In this document: piece after piece, positions 8,398 through 16,685 of the stretch
Layout of the letters: each line of letters starts with the position of its first letter
Position numbering within the stretch: the stretch's first letter is position 1
Assembly: GCA_041393495.1 (NCBI GenBank)
Contig: JAWKKA010000012.1
Coordinates: 53,808 to 117,807 of the forward strand
Length of the DNA: 64,000 nt
Reading direction: 5' to 3'
From: RHKX01 sp041393495
GTDB lineage: Bacteria; Actinomycetota; Thermoleophilia; Solirubrobacterales; 70-9
The notes under the pieces: generated by a model
What the model was told of the DNA's origin: nothing
Seen by the model: only the letters and a program-made list of their open reading frames with translations
Databases searched by the model: none
Program-made: the position numbers and the translations under genes

Positions 8398-9639
8398 ATG
8401 AGCTCCGGTCGCGATCGCGAACGTCCGACGGCGCTGGTCATCGGCGCCGGGCTCGCCGGCCTCGCCGCCGCCGAGCGGCTCGCCCGGGCGGGCTGGGAGG
8501 TGACGGTCCTCGAGGCCCGCGAGCGGCTCGGCGGGCGCGTCTGGTCCCAGCGGCTGCAGGGCGGCGGGCTGATCGAGCGCGGCGGCGAGTTCATCACCGG
8601 TGGCTACGACGTGACCGAGGCGACGGCGGCGCGGCTCGGGATCGCGCTCGATGGAATGTCGATCAGCTACCCGGACCGCGAGCTTCGCCCGGGGCCAGGT
8701 CCCGACCGGGCGGCGCTGCTGGCCGGGGCCGAGGCCGCGGCCGGCGCGGCGACGACGGCCCCCGGCGGGAGCAACGCCGCGGCGGCCCTCGAGGCGGCGG
8801 TCGACGATGCGAGCGTTCGCGAGGTGCTCGCCGTCCGCCTGCAGAGCGCCGTCGCCCACCCGTTCGCAGCGCTCGACGCGCGCTTTCTCGTCCACCTCCC
8901 CGCCCTCGTCGCCACGAGCGAGACACGGCGCCTGCGCGGCGGCAACCAATCGCTGGCGACGGCCCTCGCCGCGCGGCTGGGCGCACCGGTCCGGACCGGT
9001 GCGGCCGTTCGCGAGGTCCGCCGCGAGGGGGCGAGCGTCCGGGCGGTCGGCGACGGCGGGCTCGATGCGTCCGCGGCTGCCTGCGTGGTCGCCGTGCCGC
9101 TTGCGCTTCTCGGCGAGCTGCGGTTCGATCCGCCCCTGCCCGACCGGCAGCGCGACGCGATCGCCGCGATCCCGACGAGCCGGGCGGCGAAGCTGGCCGT
9201 GCCGCTGTCCGAGCCGACCGCGCCGCGGGCGCTGATGTCGGGCACCCACCGCTTCTGGGCCTGGACGACCCCGTGCGACGGCGTCGGCGGGCGGGTCGTG
9301 AACGGATGGGCCGGGTCGGGCCCGACGCTCGAGGAGCTCGCCGTCGCCGACGGCCCCGCCGGCTGGATCGCCGCGCTCGGCGTGCTCTGGCCCGAGCTCG
9401 AGCCCGACGGCTCCGCGGCGCTGCTCACCGACTGGCAGCGCGACCCGTGGGCGCGTGGCGCCTACTCGGTCCTTCCCGGCGTCGAGGACCCGGACGGCAG
9501 CGCCGCCGCGGTCGCCCCCGCCCCGAACCTCGCCTTCGCCGGCGAGCACACCGCCGAGCCGGCGTGGACCGGCACGATCGAGGGCGCGCTGCGGAGCGGC
9601 ATCCGCGCCGCCGACGAGCTGCTCGGTCGGCGCGGCTGA
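8398..9639 (+). CDS. Flavin-dependent amine oxidase (FAD/NAD(P)-binding)
   Basis: A 413-residue monoamine oxidase-type flavoprotein. The N terminus has the dinucleotide-binding VIGAGLAGLAAAERLARAG, then LEARERLGGRVW. The C terminus has LAFAGEHTAEPAWTGTIEGA, the second FAD-binding motif. The substrate is unknown. TAGCGT at 8383-8388 lies 9 bases before the ATG and could be a -10 box, giving a nearly leaderless message. The gene is divergent from the ECF sigma factor gene, a layout that often marks a regulator and its target. Confidence 0.82.
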   Translation: MSSGRDRERPTALVIGAGLAGLAAAERLARAGWEVTVLEARERLGGRVWSQRLQGGGLIERGGEFITGGYDVTEATAARLGIALDGMSISYPDRELRPGPGPDRAALLAGAEAAAGAATTAPGGSNAAAALEAAVDDASVREVLAVRLQSAVAHPFAALDARFLVHLPALVATSETRRLRGGNQSLATALAARLGAPVRTGAAVREVRREGASVRAVGDGGLDASAAACVVAVPLALLGELRFDPPLPDRQRDAIAAIPTSRAAKLAVPLSEPTAPRALMSGTHRFWAWTTPCDGVGGRVVNGWAGSGPTLEELAVADGPAGWIAALGVLWPELEPDGSAALLTDWQRDPWARGAYSVLPGVEDPDGSAAAVAPAPNLAFAGEHTAEPAWTGTIEGALRSGIRAADELLGRRG

Positions 9640-9704
9640 GGCGCACGCCCCACCGTTCCCGGCCCCCCGGGGGCGCTGCGAGGCTCAGCGCCGGGCCCGC
9701 ATCG

Positions 9705-10340
9705 TCACGGCGCCCAATCGACGTCGGTCCGCACGACCCGGGCCGGGTTGCCGGCGACCAGGGCCCCGGCCGGTACCGGGGAGGTGACGACGCTTCCCGC
9801 CGCGACCACCGCCCCGGAGCCGATCGTGACCCCCTTCAGGACCAGCGCGCGACAACCGATCCAGACCCGATCGTTGACGACGACCGGCTGCGCCGCCTCT
9901 TCCCGGTCGGCGGCGAGGCGATGGAAATCGCGATCCATGATCACAACGTCCCATGCGATCCGGCAATCGGCTCCGATCGAGACCCGGCGACCGCAGTGGA
10001 TCTCGGTGCGGTTTCCAAGCGTCGTGCGGTCCCCGATCACAAGCCGGGCGGGGCCCTGCTCGGGGGCGGGGCCATGTTCGCGGGCGGGGGCCTGCTCGGG
10101 AGCGGGGGCCCGCTCGCCGCGGACGCTGAGCATCACCCCCGGCCACATCAGGACCCGGCTGCCGACGACGACCGAACCGTTCGCCCGGTAGCAGCGGATC
10201 CTCCCCGCCGTCCGCAGCCACGGCCCGCAGCGGTCGAACTTGTGGCGCTGGACCGCCCCGAGACCCAGCGCCCAGACAAGCTCGGCGAGGACTCGCGGAT
10301 CCCGTTCGCGAACAGCCGCGATCTTGCTCCCCAGCGCCAT
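9705..10340 (-). CDS. Hexapeptide-repeat (LbetaH) acyltransferase
   Basis: A 211-residue left-handed beta-helix acyltransferase of the maltose/galactoside O-acetyltransferase type. Hexapeptide rungs run from RCYRANGSVVVGSRV to VVVNDRVWIGCRALVLKGVTIGSGAVVAAGSVVT. MDRDFH resembles the catalytic His region of NodL/WcaF-like enzymes. It could O-acylate a sugar of the adjoining polysaccharide; the donor (acetyl-CoA or acyl-ACP) cannot be read from sequence. An Ala/Pro/Glu/Arg-rich insert interrupts the helix at about residues 75-98 and is encoded by a GC-rich internal repeat. The acyl carrier protein gene is divergent, about 180 bases away. Confidence 0.8.
   Translation of the reverse strand: MALGSKIAAVRERDPRVLAELVWALGLGAVQRHKFDRCGPWLRTAGRIRCYRANGSVVVGSRVLMWPGVMLSVRGERAPAPEQAPAREHGPAPEQGPARLVIGDRTTLGNRTEIHCGRRVSIGADCRIAWDVVIMDRDFHRLAADREEAAQPVVVNDRVWIGCRALVLKGVTIGSGAVVAAGSVVTSPVPAGALVAGNPARVVRTDVDWAP
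10044..10117. repeat. GC-rich minisatellite-like insert inside the acyltransferase gene
   Basis: Imperfect copies built from GGGGCCCTGCTCGGGGGCG-like units sit in frame in the acyltransferase gene. They encode a low-complexity run with repeated APEQ and PAR elements. The run lies between two beta-helix rungs, so it probably loops out. Length variation between strains would be expected if it is slippage-prone. Confidence 0.55.
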
Positions 10341-10517
10341 CGCCCGGCAACCCTACAGCCGTGATCGTCGCCCGGCTCGACCCGGCGGCGCCGCGAAACG
10401 CCTGGAATCGGGCCCTCGACGCCGGGCGCGAACCCCGTCGCCACACCAGGGCGACGGCTAGACTCCCACCGGCACGAGGGGAGCCCAGGCGACCGGGCAA
10501 TGCGAAAGAAGGGAAGC

Positions 10518-10769
10518 ATGAGCGACAGCTACACCCGTGAGGAGATCGAGAAGCGAGTCGCCGATGCGCTCGTCTCGTTCGGCGTCGATCGAGAGGCGAT
10601 CGCACCCGAGACGACGCTCGAGCAGCTCGATGTCGATTCCCTCGACGTCGTCGAGTTGGCCGAGCTGCTCCGCGACCTCGGCATCGACATCGAGGGGCGC
10701 GACTTCGAGGGAACCCGGACGTACGGCGATGCCATCGACGTCGTGATGGCCCGAGCCAAGGTCTCCTGA
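10518..10769 (+). CDS. Acyl carrier protein
   Basis: An 83-residue acidic helical protein. LDVDSLDVVEL carries the 4'-phosphopantetheine attachment Ser41, and the helix pattern and length are typical of type II ACPs. ATG 10518 is preferred over ATG 10500 because AGAAGGG lies 4 bases upstream of it. TAGACT at 10459-10464 is a possible -10 box. It is isolated from housekeeping fatty-acid genes and sits at the edge of a polysaccharide locus whose far end holds FabD-, KAS III- and FabG-like genes. It is therefore a candidate dedicated carrier for that pathway; this link is inference. Confidence 0.9.
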   Translation: MSDSYTREEIEKRVADALVSFGVDREAIAPETTLEQLDVDSLDVVELAELLRDLGIDIEGRDFEGTRTYGDAIDVVMARAKVS

Positions 10770-10833
10770 GGCCGACCGCAAACATCGAGACCGCTTGGTT
10801 CGGGTCCCTTTCGCTTCCGGCGCTGCGGACGAG

Positions 10834-11238
10834 CTACGAGGCCGGCTCGACCAGCTCGGTGAGGGCGCCGTGGGATGAGCGGGGGTTGACGAATGCCACC
10901 AGCGATCCCTGAACCCCCGTGCGAGGCGAGCGGTCGATCAGCCGGACCCCCGCCTGTCGCAGCTCGGCAAGCGCCTTGACGATGTCATCGACCCGGTACG
11001 CGACGTGATGAAGCCCCGGCCCCTGCCGCTGCAGGAAGCGACCCACCGGACCATCGGCCGACAGCGGCCGCAGCAACTCGACATGACCGTCGCCGACTGC
11101 GAGGAGCACGGCCTCGAGGGACTGCTCGACGGAGGTCTCGCGATGGATCTCGCGAAGGCCGAGCGGCCCATCGTAGAAGGCCACCGCAGCATCGAGGTCT
11201 TCGACCGCGACGCCGATGTGGTCGATCCGCGTGAACAT
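10834..11238 (-). CDS. Methylmalonyl-CoA epimerase-type VOC protein
   Basis: A 134-residue vicinal-oxygen-chelate protein of the length and pattern of methylmalonyl-CoA epimerase. Metal ligands are visible in FTRIDHIGVAV (His), GLHHVAYRV (His) and LTELVEP (Glu). The ATG at 11238 gives the family's usual N terminus. These enzymes interconvert 2R and 2S forms of methylmalonyl-CoA, and in some pathways ethylmalonyl-CoA. The acyl carrier protein gene on one side, and a crotonyl-CoA carboxylase/reductase 19 kb away in the same locus, make a role in branched extender supply plausible. A housekeeping role in propionyl-CoA metabolism is the alternative. Confidence 0.8.
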   Translation of the reverse strand: MFTRIDHIGVAVEDLDAAVAFYDGPLGLREIHRETSVEQSLEAVLLAVGDGHVELLRPLSADGPVGRFLQRQGPGLHHVAYRVDDIVKALAELRQAGVRLIDRSPRTGVQGSLVAFVNPRSSHGALTELVEPAS

Positions 11239-11273
11239 CCGCCGATCAGGATAGTCCCCGAGCCCGGGGCGCC

Positions 11274-12785
11274 TTGACGCCGAATCGATCTGACCCAGCT
11301 CCGGTGGCTGATGTGCCTTCACACACCCGAGCGGCCGGCGAGAGCACGGGCTTCATCGCCACCCTCCGAAGGCGAATCTGGATCCCGATCCTCTGCGCCG
11401 CCGTCGCCGCCGCCGGCACCGTCCTGCTCGCCGGCCTGCGCCCGGCGCAGTTCGAGGCGACGGCGCTCCTGCAGGTGAACCAACCGGACATCGACCAGCT
11501 GATCACCACCGGCCTGACCGAGCCGCTCGCTTCCGAGGGCGCCGTCGAGCCGGGGCTTCCCAGCGATCTGGCCGTCAACGAGATCGCCGCCGAGGTCCGG
11601 AGCTACCGGACCGCCCAGCGGGCGGTCGAGTTCCTGCAACTGCATCCGTTCATCTCGCCGAATCAGGTCGTCGATGCGACCACGGTCGCGGTCGATCAGC
11701 GGACCGGGTTGATCGACGTCACCGCCAGGGCAGCGGAGCCCCGGGAGGCGGCACGGATCGCGACTGCGCTGGCCAGGGGATACGTGAACATCCGCAGGCA
11801 CGAGCAGATCGAACAGCTGGGGCGGACGCGTCGGCGGCTCGAACGCCTCGCCGAGGAGCACGCCGGCTCCGGGCTGAGCTCGAGCGAGGACCTGAAGTCC
11901 CTGACCGACGCAGCCGTGAGGCTCCGCCTCGCGGCCGACCTGCAGCCGCTCGGCGTGCTGCTCCTGCGACCCGCCGTGCCGCCCGCGGGAACCGCGGGAG
12001 GGAGCGTTGCGCTCCTCGGGCTGATCGCCGGGTCCCTCGGCCTGCTGGTCGGGGTCGGGCTGATCGGGGTGAGCGAGCTGAGCGACCACCGGATTCGATC
12101 CGTCCTCGGGCTCGAGCGCAGTCTCGGCGCCTCCGTGCTGTGTCAGCTGCGAGGCGGCCGCCCGCGCTTGCGGAAGTCGGCGCCGGATCGCACCCGGGGC
12201 GATGAGCCCTTCCGCCTCCTGCTGGCCCGGCTGCGACATGAACCCGGGCTCGAGCCCGGCCAGCTCGTCGTCGTTGCCCCGGTGGACACCATCAGCGACG
12301 CGGAGGTCGTGGCGAGCGGACTCGCGGACGCGGCCGCCGCAAGCGGTCTGACGACGCTGCTGGTGGACACCGCGGCCGGCGCCACCCGGGTTCGGCAACG
12401 GCGGCTCGCGCTACCGACCGGCGAGGAAGCGTTCGCGTCGCCCGCGCCGGGCCGATCGGCCGCCGCTGCGTCCGGAGCTGACCGCGCGCGCGGTCCGCAC
12501 CGAACCGAGGTCGCCCGCTGGGCCGACGACCGCCCGGACCGCGCGGCCGCGATCAAGGATGCCCTCTCCGCGGCCCGCGCTCGCCATGACCTCGTCGTCG
12601 TCGCGTTGGCGGGGCGGGAGGGATCGGAGGACTCCGTGCCCCTCCTCGCCCGAGCGAACGTCGTCGTCGTCGCCCGATGCGGCGTCGCCACGAGCGACGG
12701 CGTTTCCCGGCTTCGTCGCGGGCTCGACAGCCACGACGCCCGGATCGCGGGCATCGTCGGAGTCGGATTCGACGCCGGGACGTGA
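11274..12785 (+). CDS. Wzz-like chain-length/copolymerase protein with degenerate kinase domain (copy 1)
   Basis: A 503-residue protein. Two transmembrane helices (about residues 37-55 and 245-265) flank a periplasmic Wzz-type domain (FEATALLQVNQPDI, coiled-coil RRRLERLAEEHA). The cytosolic half resembles a BY-kinase fold (LVVVAPVD, LTTLLVDTAAG, HDLVVVALAG). The segment expected to read GEGKST reads TISDAE, so no Walker A remains, and there is no C-terminal Tyr cluster. It probably controls polysaccharide length without kinase activity. The TTG start at 11274 is uncertain; GTG at 11304 or 11313 is possible. Wzx follows 3 bases after the stop. Confidence 0.75.
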   Translation: MTPNRSDPAPVADVPSHTRAAGESTGFIATLRRRIWIPILCAAVAAAGTVLLAGLRPAQFEATALLQVNQPDIDQLITTGLTEPLASEGAVEPGLPSDLAVNEIAAEVRSYRTAQRAVEFLQLHPFISPNQVVDATTVAVDQRTGLIDVTARAAEPREAARIATALARGYVNIRRHEQIEQLGRTRRRLERLAEEHAGSGLSSSEDLKSLTDAAVRLRLAADLQPLGVLLLRPAVPPAGTAGGSVALLGLIAGSLGLLVGVGLIGVSELSDHRIRSVLGLERSLGASVLCQLRGGRPRLRKSAPDRTRGDEPFRLLLARLRHEPGLEPGQLVVVAPVDTISDAEVVASGLADAAAASGLTTLLVDTAAGATRVRQRRLALPTGEEAFASPAPGRSAAAASGADRARGPHRTEVARWADDRPDRAAAIKDALSAARARHDLVVVALAGREGSEDSVPLLARANVVVVARCGVATSDGVSRLRRGLDSHDARIAGIVGVGFDAGT

Positions 12786-12788
12786 TCG

Positions 12789-14321
12789 ATGGCGCCGACT
12801 GATTCCGAATCCGGGCAGGGAGCCCATCCGGAGGCGCCGGAGCCGTCGCGAGACGAAGCCGATCGTGAGGCCGACGCCGCCGAGCCGTCGACCACCGACC
12901 TCCGCCACCGGGCAGCGCGCGGCCTCGTGTCCGTGGCGCTACGAACGGTGTTCGTGCGAGCGATCGGGTTCCTCGGCGTCGTCGTCATCGCGCCGCTGCT
13001 GGGGCCCAGCGACTACGGGATCGTGGCGCTCGGGCTCACGATCACCATCGTCGGGTACTTCTTCGCCGACGGGGGCCTGAACCCCGGGCTGATCGGTCGC
13101 GAGGAGCCCCCGAGCAGGGCCGAGTTGCAGGCAGTCGCCGGATTCCAGCTCCTCGTCACCGGGACGATCACCGCGATCGTCTGTGCGATCGGACTTCCGC
13201 AGGGCACCGGTGGGGCCGCCATCGCGTTGATGACGATCGCGCTGATGCCCGGGACCCTGCGCGTGCCGGGGGTGATCATGGCCGAACGACAGCTTCACTA
13301 CAGCGTGATCGTCCGCGCCGAGGTCACCGAGGCGCTGGTCTATTCGTGCGCGGCCATCGGCCTCGTCCTGCTCGGGCTCGGAGTGATCGGGGTGGGAGTC
13401 GCGGCGATACTGAGGTCGGTCGTCGGAACCACCATCATCGTGGCCTTCGGCGACGTCGGCCTCGTCAGGCCGAGGCTGGACCTCCGGCTCCTGCTTCCGA
13501 CGATGCGGTTCGGCGTCTTCTTCCAGGGCGCCTGGCTGGCGACCATCCTCCGCGACCAGGGCCTCAACGTCCTGCTCGCATCGATCGCCGGCACCGCGGC
13601 GCTCGGCGCCTGGTCGCTGGCCAACCGGCTCCTGGTCGTGCTCACGCTCCTGTTCGAGTCCGCCTGGAGGGTGGCGCTGCCGGGGTTCGCGCGGCTCACC
13701 GAGGCCGGCGAGTCACCCAGCCACCTGCTCGAGCGCGGGCTGAGCTTCGCCGCCACGAGCACCGGATTCGCGGTCGCGGGAATGGTTGCTGCGACGCCGG
13801 CGGCGGTGCCGGCGCTGTTCGGCAGCGACTGGGACGCGACGATCAACGCCCTGCCCTGGATCGCGGCAGGATCGATGATCGCGCTGCCGCTGGTTACCGT
13901 CCTCGCGACGCTGCTGTGGGTGCGGGGCGACTCGGAGCGGGTGTTCTACATGGCGGCGCCCGCGATCGCGGTCACCCTCGCCCTCGGCGCGCTTCTGTCG
14001 GCGCCGCTCGGCGCGGTTGGGGCCGGCATCGCGTACTTCGTGGGCCAGGCGCTCCTGCTGTGCACCTGCATCTACCAGGCCCGGGAGCTATTCGGCTGGG
14101 CGGCGGCCGGGCATATCGTGGTGCCGACCCTGGCCGCCGCGGCGGCGGCGACCGTCGGCTGGCTGGTCGCGATCACGCTGACGCCGCAATGGCTCGCCGC
14201 GATCGCGGCCGCGATCGCGGCGATCGGGATCTATGCGGCGCTGGTTGCGGTGTTCGACCACGCCGCGATGGCTCGCGTCCTCAACGTGCTGCGACAGAGC
14301 CTGCGTCCGGCCGCGACATGA
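12789..14321 (+). CDS. Wzx-type polysaccharide flippase
   Basis: A 510-residue polytopic membrane protein of the MOP/Wzx flippase superfamily with about 12-14 hydrophobic helices and a charged N-terminal tail of about 45 residues. Typical features are GPSDYGIVALGLTITIVGYF near the first helices and the GAWSLANRLLVVLTLLFESAW segment in the middle. It should move undecaprenyl-linked repeat units across the membrane. It is the only flippase in the locus and is cotranscribed with Wzz-like copy 1. Confidence 0.85.
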   Translation: MAPTDSESGQGAHPEAPEPSRDEADREADAAEPSTTDLRHRAARGLVSVALRTVFVRAIGFLGVVVIAPLLGPSDYGIVALGLTITIVGYFFADGGLNPGLIGREEPPSRAELQAVAGFQLLVTGTITAIVCAIGLPQGTGGAAIALMTIALMPGTLRVPGVIMAERQLHYSVIVRAEVTEALVYSCAAIGLVLLGLGVIGVGVAAILRSVVGTTIIVAFGDVGLVRPRLDLRLLLPTMRFGVFFQGAWLATILRDQGLNVLLASIAGTAALGAWSLANRLLVVLTLLFESAWRVALPGFARLTEAGESPSHLLERGLSFAATSTGFAVAGMVAATPAAVPALFGSDWDATINALPWIAAGSMIALPLVTVLATLLWVRGDSERVFYMAAPAIAVTLALGALLSAPLGAVGAGIAYFVGQALLLCTCIYQARELFGWAAAGHIVVPTLAAAAAATVGWLVAITLTPQWLAAIAAAIAAIGIYAALVAVFDHAAMARVLNVLRQSLRPAAT

Positions 14322-14342
14322 GCGACACCTCCCGGGACGGGA

Positions 14343-15161
14343 TCAGGATCCCCCGTACCTCGATCTGCGGCGCCGGGGGCGCCGGGCGAATTCGGGATGC
14401 TGCCGCAACTCCCACAACAGCGCGTAGCGCATGAACTCGCGGCAGCCCTGGAGGGCCGAGTGCACGAGGCCGCGTTCGCCGACGCGGGCCTCCCCGCGGA
14501 CGAGGTAGTGCCAGACGAACCGCATGATCGGCCGATAGAGGACCGCCATCACCCGCGCGGGGGCCCCATCGCGATCGAGTTGCGCAGCCTCCTCGAGCGC
14601 ATAACGATGGTAGAGGTCGATCAGCTCGCTGAGGGAGAAATCGTTCCAGTGCAGTAGCGACCCGTCGAGCATGTGAACGTCGCCCGGCACGCGGACGACC
14701 TCGTGCACCTCCAACGACGGGTCCCACTCGCCGTGGCGCCGGTTGTAAAGGCGGATCGACTTGCGGCCCGGCCGGGCCGTATTCGGAAGCGCCACCCCGA
14801 GGAAGTCGTTGCGGCGGCTCGCGGCATAGCCGTCGCGGGGATCGGGCCCACTCGCGAGGACCCGCCCCAGGGAGCGGGCGAGCTCGGACGTGACGACCTC
14901 GTCGGCATCGATGCCCAGGATCCAGTCGTTGCTGGCCTGGGCTGCCCCGAAGTTCCTCTGGCTGGAGAATCCCGACCATTCCCGCTCGTAGACCACCGCA
15001 CCGCGAGCCGCGGCGAGCTCCCTCGTGCGGTCGGTGCTCCCCGCATCCACGATCACCACTTCATCGGCCCACTCGACGCCCGCGATGCAGCGCTCGATCA
15101 GGGCCTCCTCGTTCAGCGTGATGATGACGACGGAGACGGGAGTCGCCGGGTGGGCGCTCAC
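14343..15161 (-). CDS. Family 2 glycosyltransferase
   Basis: A 272-residue inverting GT-A transferase. SVVIITLNEEALIERCI starts the nucleotide-binding fold, VIVDAGSTDRT and GIDADEVV provide the DxD-type metal site, and HWNDFSLSELIDLYHRYA lies in the helical C-terminal part. The pattern resembles the WaaE/KdtX beta-glucosyltransferase group. GTG at 15161 is the start. The Wzz-like copy 2 gene ends 3 bases upstream, so the two are one operon. It converges with the flippase gene 21 bases away. Confidence 0.85.
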   Translation of the reverse strand: MSAHPATPVSVVIITLNEEALIERCIAGVEWADEVVIVDAGSTDRTRELAAARGAVVYEREWSGFSSQRNFGAAQASNDWILGIDADEVVTSELARSLGRVLASGPDPRDGYAASRRNDFLGVALPNTARPGRKSIRLYNRRHGEWDPSLEVHEVVRVPGDVHMLDGSLLHWNDFSLSELIDLYHRYALEEAAQLDRDGAPARVMAVLYRPIMRFVWHYLVRGEARVGERGLVHSALQGCREFMRYALLWELRQHPEFARRPRRRRSRYGGS

Positions 15162-15164
15162 GGG

Positions 15165-16598
15165 TCAGTCCTCCTCGTGGCCACGGGCGATGATCCCCGA
15201 CGGAGCGATCCCGGCCCGCGAAAGGGTCGACTCAAGATAATCGACATCGCCGCGATCGAGCTCGTGCGATCGCCACGCGAGCAGGACCCGATCGGCGGCG
15301 AGCAGGAACGGGATCGCCGCCGCCGCCCTGGACGGCAGCGGCGTCTCGATGACGACGACCTCGTAGCTCGACTCGAGCCCCGCGATCAACCGCGCCACGA
15401 CCTCGACGTCCACGACCTCGACGTCGGATGCCCCGACCGCGACGACGTCAGCGCTCACCCCCCGCTCCGTCTCGATGGCGCGGGCGTATTCGAGCGCTCG
15501 AGCGACCGACGTCGGATCGGACAGGTCGATGGCGCCCGCCCGGGCTTCACCGGTTGGCCGGCGCGGTCCGTCGGCGACCTCCACGAGCAGCGTCCGTGCG
15601 CCCGTGGACGCCGCGGCGGCGGCCAGATACCAGGCGCTATCGCCACCTGCCCGCCCGAGCGAGGCCGAGGCGACGGCGATGCTGCCGCGCCCGACGCCGC
15701 TGCCGCCATACCGGAACCAGGCGATCGTGCCGAGAAACGGCGCCGCCTCCAGCTCGTCGAGCTCGTCGAATCGCGATCGTTCCCGCAGCCGCGGGCTGAT
15801 GGGCGCCTCGGCGATGACCTTCGTGGACAGGCGCTCGGCCAGTGCCTCGGGCCGCAACGTGCGGCGGTCGCGCATCACCAGCAGCCCGACGAGGATCGAT
15901 CCCGCGAGCAACCCGAGCGTCCCACCCGCCAACGCGACGATGCGTGGGGAGGCGCCGGACGGCTCGCCGGGGGCAGCGGCGGCCTGCTCCAGCGTCACCG
16001 AGCGCGGCCGGGCCGCCTCGATCAGCTGCAGCCGGTCGATCCGATCCTGGATCGCGGCGATCGGAATGGCCTCGTCCGGCGCTGTCCGGGCCTTGCGGAG
16101 ACGCCGTCGAACGTGGCGCTGCAGCTCGACGCGGGTGCTGCGGATCCTCTCCAGGTCGGCGCGCTCCAGCAGCAGATACGACCTCGCGAGCGCGTTGGCG
16201 AGCCGCGCCGCGTCGTCGGGGTCGCTCTGCCGGCCGGCGACGACGATCAGGCCCCGGCTGCTGTCGATCTCGGCCTTCGTGTGCGCGAGGATGCCGGCGG
16301 GCGTCATCCGCAGCTGCGGCCTCAGCAGCCGTGCGGCTCGCCGGGCCGTCTTTCGTCGGTGGATCTGGTCGGGGACCGCAGCGAGCTGGTTCTCGAGCGG
16401 GATGCCCTCCGGGATCCCGAGCGCGTCCTTGATGACGCTCGGGTCTCCGAGGCTGAGCAACGCGAACGCGTCGTATTGCGGAGCGCGCTGCGCGGCGATC
16501 TCGTGGGCCGCCAGGGCGCCGGTCAGGGCACACAGCAAGGGAACCCAGAACCATCGCCGGACGGCGCGGGGAAGCCGCTGTGGGTGCTCGCTGCGCAT
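15165..16598 (-). CDS. Wzz-like copolymerase with degenerate kinase domain (copy 2)
   Basis: A 477-residue Wzz-type protein. The N-terminal helix WFWVPLLCALTGALAAHEIA is followed by a periplasmic domain with a coiled coil, a second helix (GTLGLLAGSILVGLLV) and a BY-kinase-like cytosolic half. In that half GSIAVASASLGRAGGDSAWY replaces the Walker A region (GEGKST becomes RAGGDS), and LLVEVADG stands for Walker A'. Kinase activity is unlikely. ATG 16598 is preferred, with GGGG 5 bases upstream; GTG 16616 is an alternative. It lies upstream of the GT2 gene. Confidence 0.75.
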   Translation of the reverse strand: MRSEHPQRLPRAVRRWFWVPLLCALTGALAAHEIAAQRAPQYDAFALLSLGDPSVIKDALGIPEGIPLENQLAAVPDQIHRRKTARRAARLLRPQLRMTPAGILAHTKAEIDSSRGLIVVAGRQSDPDDAARLANALARSYLLLERADLERIRSTRVELQRHVRRRLRKARTAPDEAIPIAAIQDRIDRLQLIEAARPRSVTLEQAAAAPGEPSGASPRIVALAGGTLGLLAGSILVGLLVMRDRRTLRPEALAERLSTKVIAEAPISPRLRERSRFDELDELEAAPFLGTIAWFRYGGSGVGRGSIAVASASLGRAGGDSAWYLAAAAASTGARTLLVEVADGPRRPTGEARAGAIDLSDPTSVARALEYARAIETERGVSADVVAVGASDVEVVDVEVVARLIAGLESSYEVVVIETPLPSRAAAAIPFLLAADRVLLAWRSHELDRGDVDYLESTLSRAGIAPSGIIARGHEED

Positions 16599-16685
16599 CG
16601 ATACCCCGGCGGCCACTATCGACGCCGGTCCATCGCCGCTGCCCGGCCCGACCTCAGGTCGGAAGCGAATCCGCCACCCCGTCGC

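Noticed and set aside
7206..10364. 1052-codon open frame on the + strand
   Set aside because: It spans the sigma factor, amine oxidase and acyltransferase genes in a wrong frame and has low-complexity composition.
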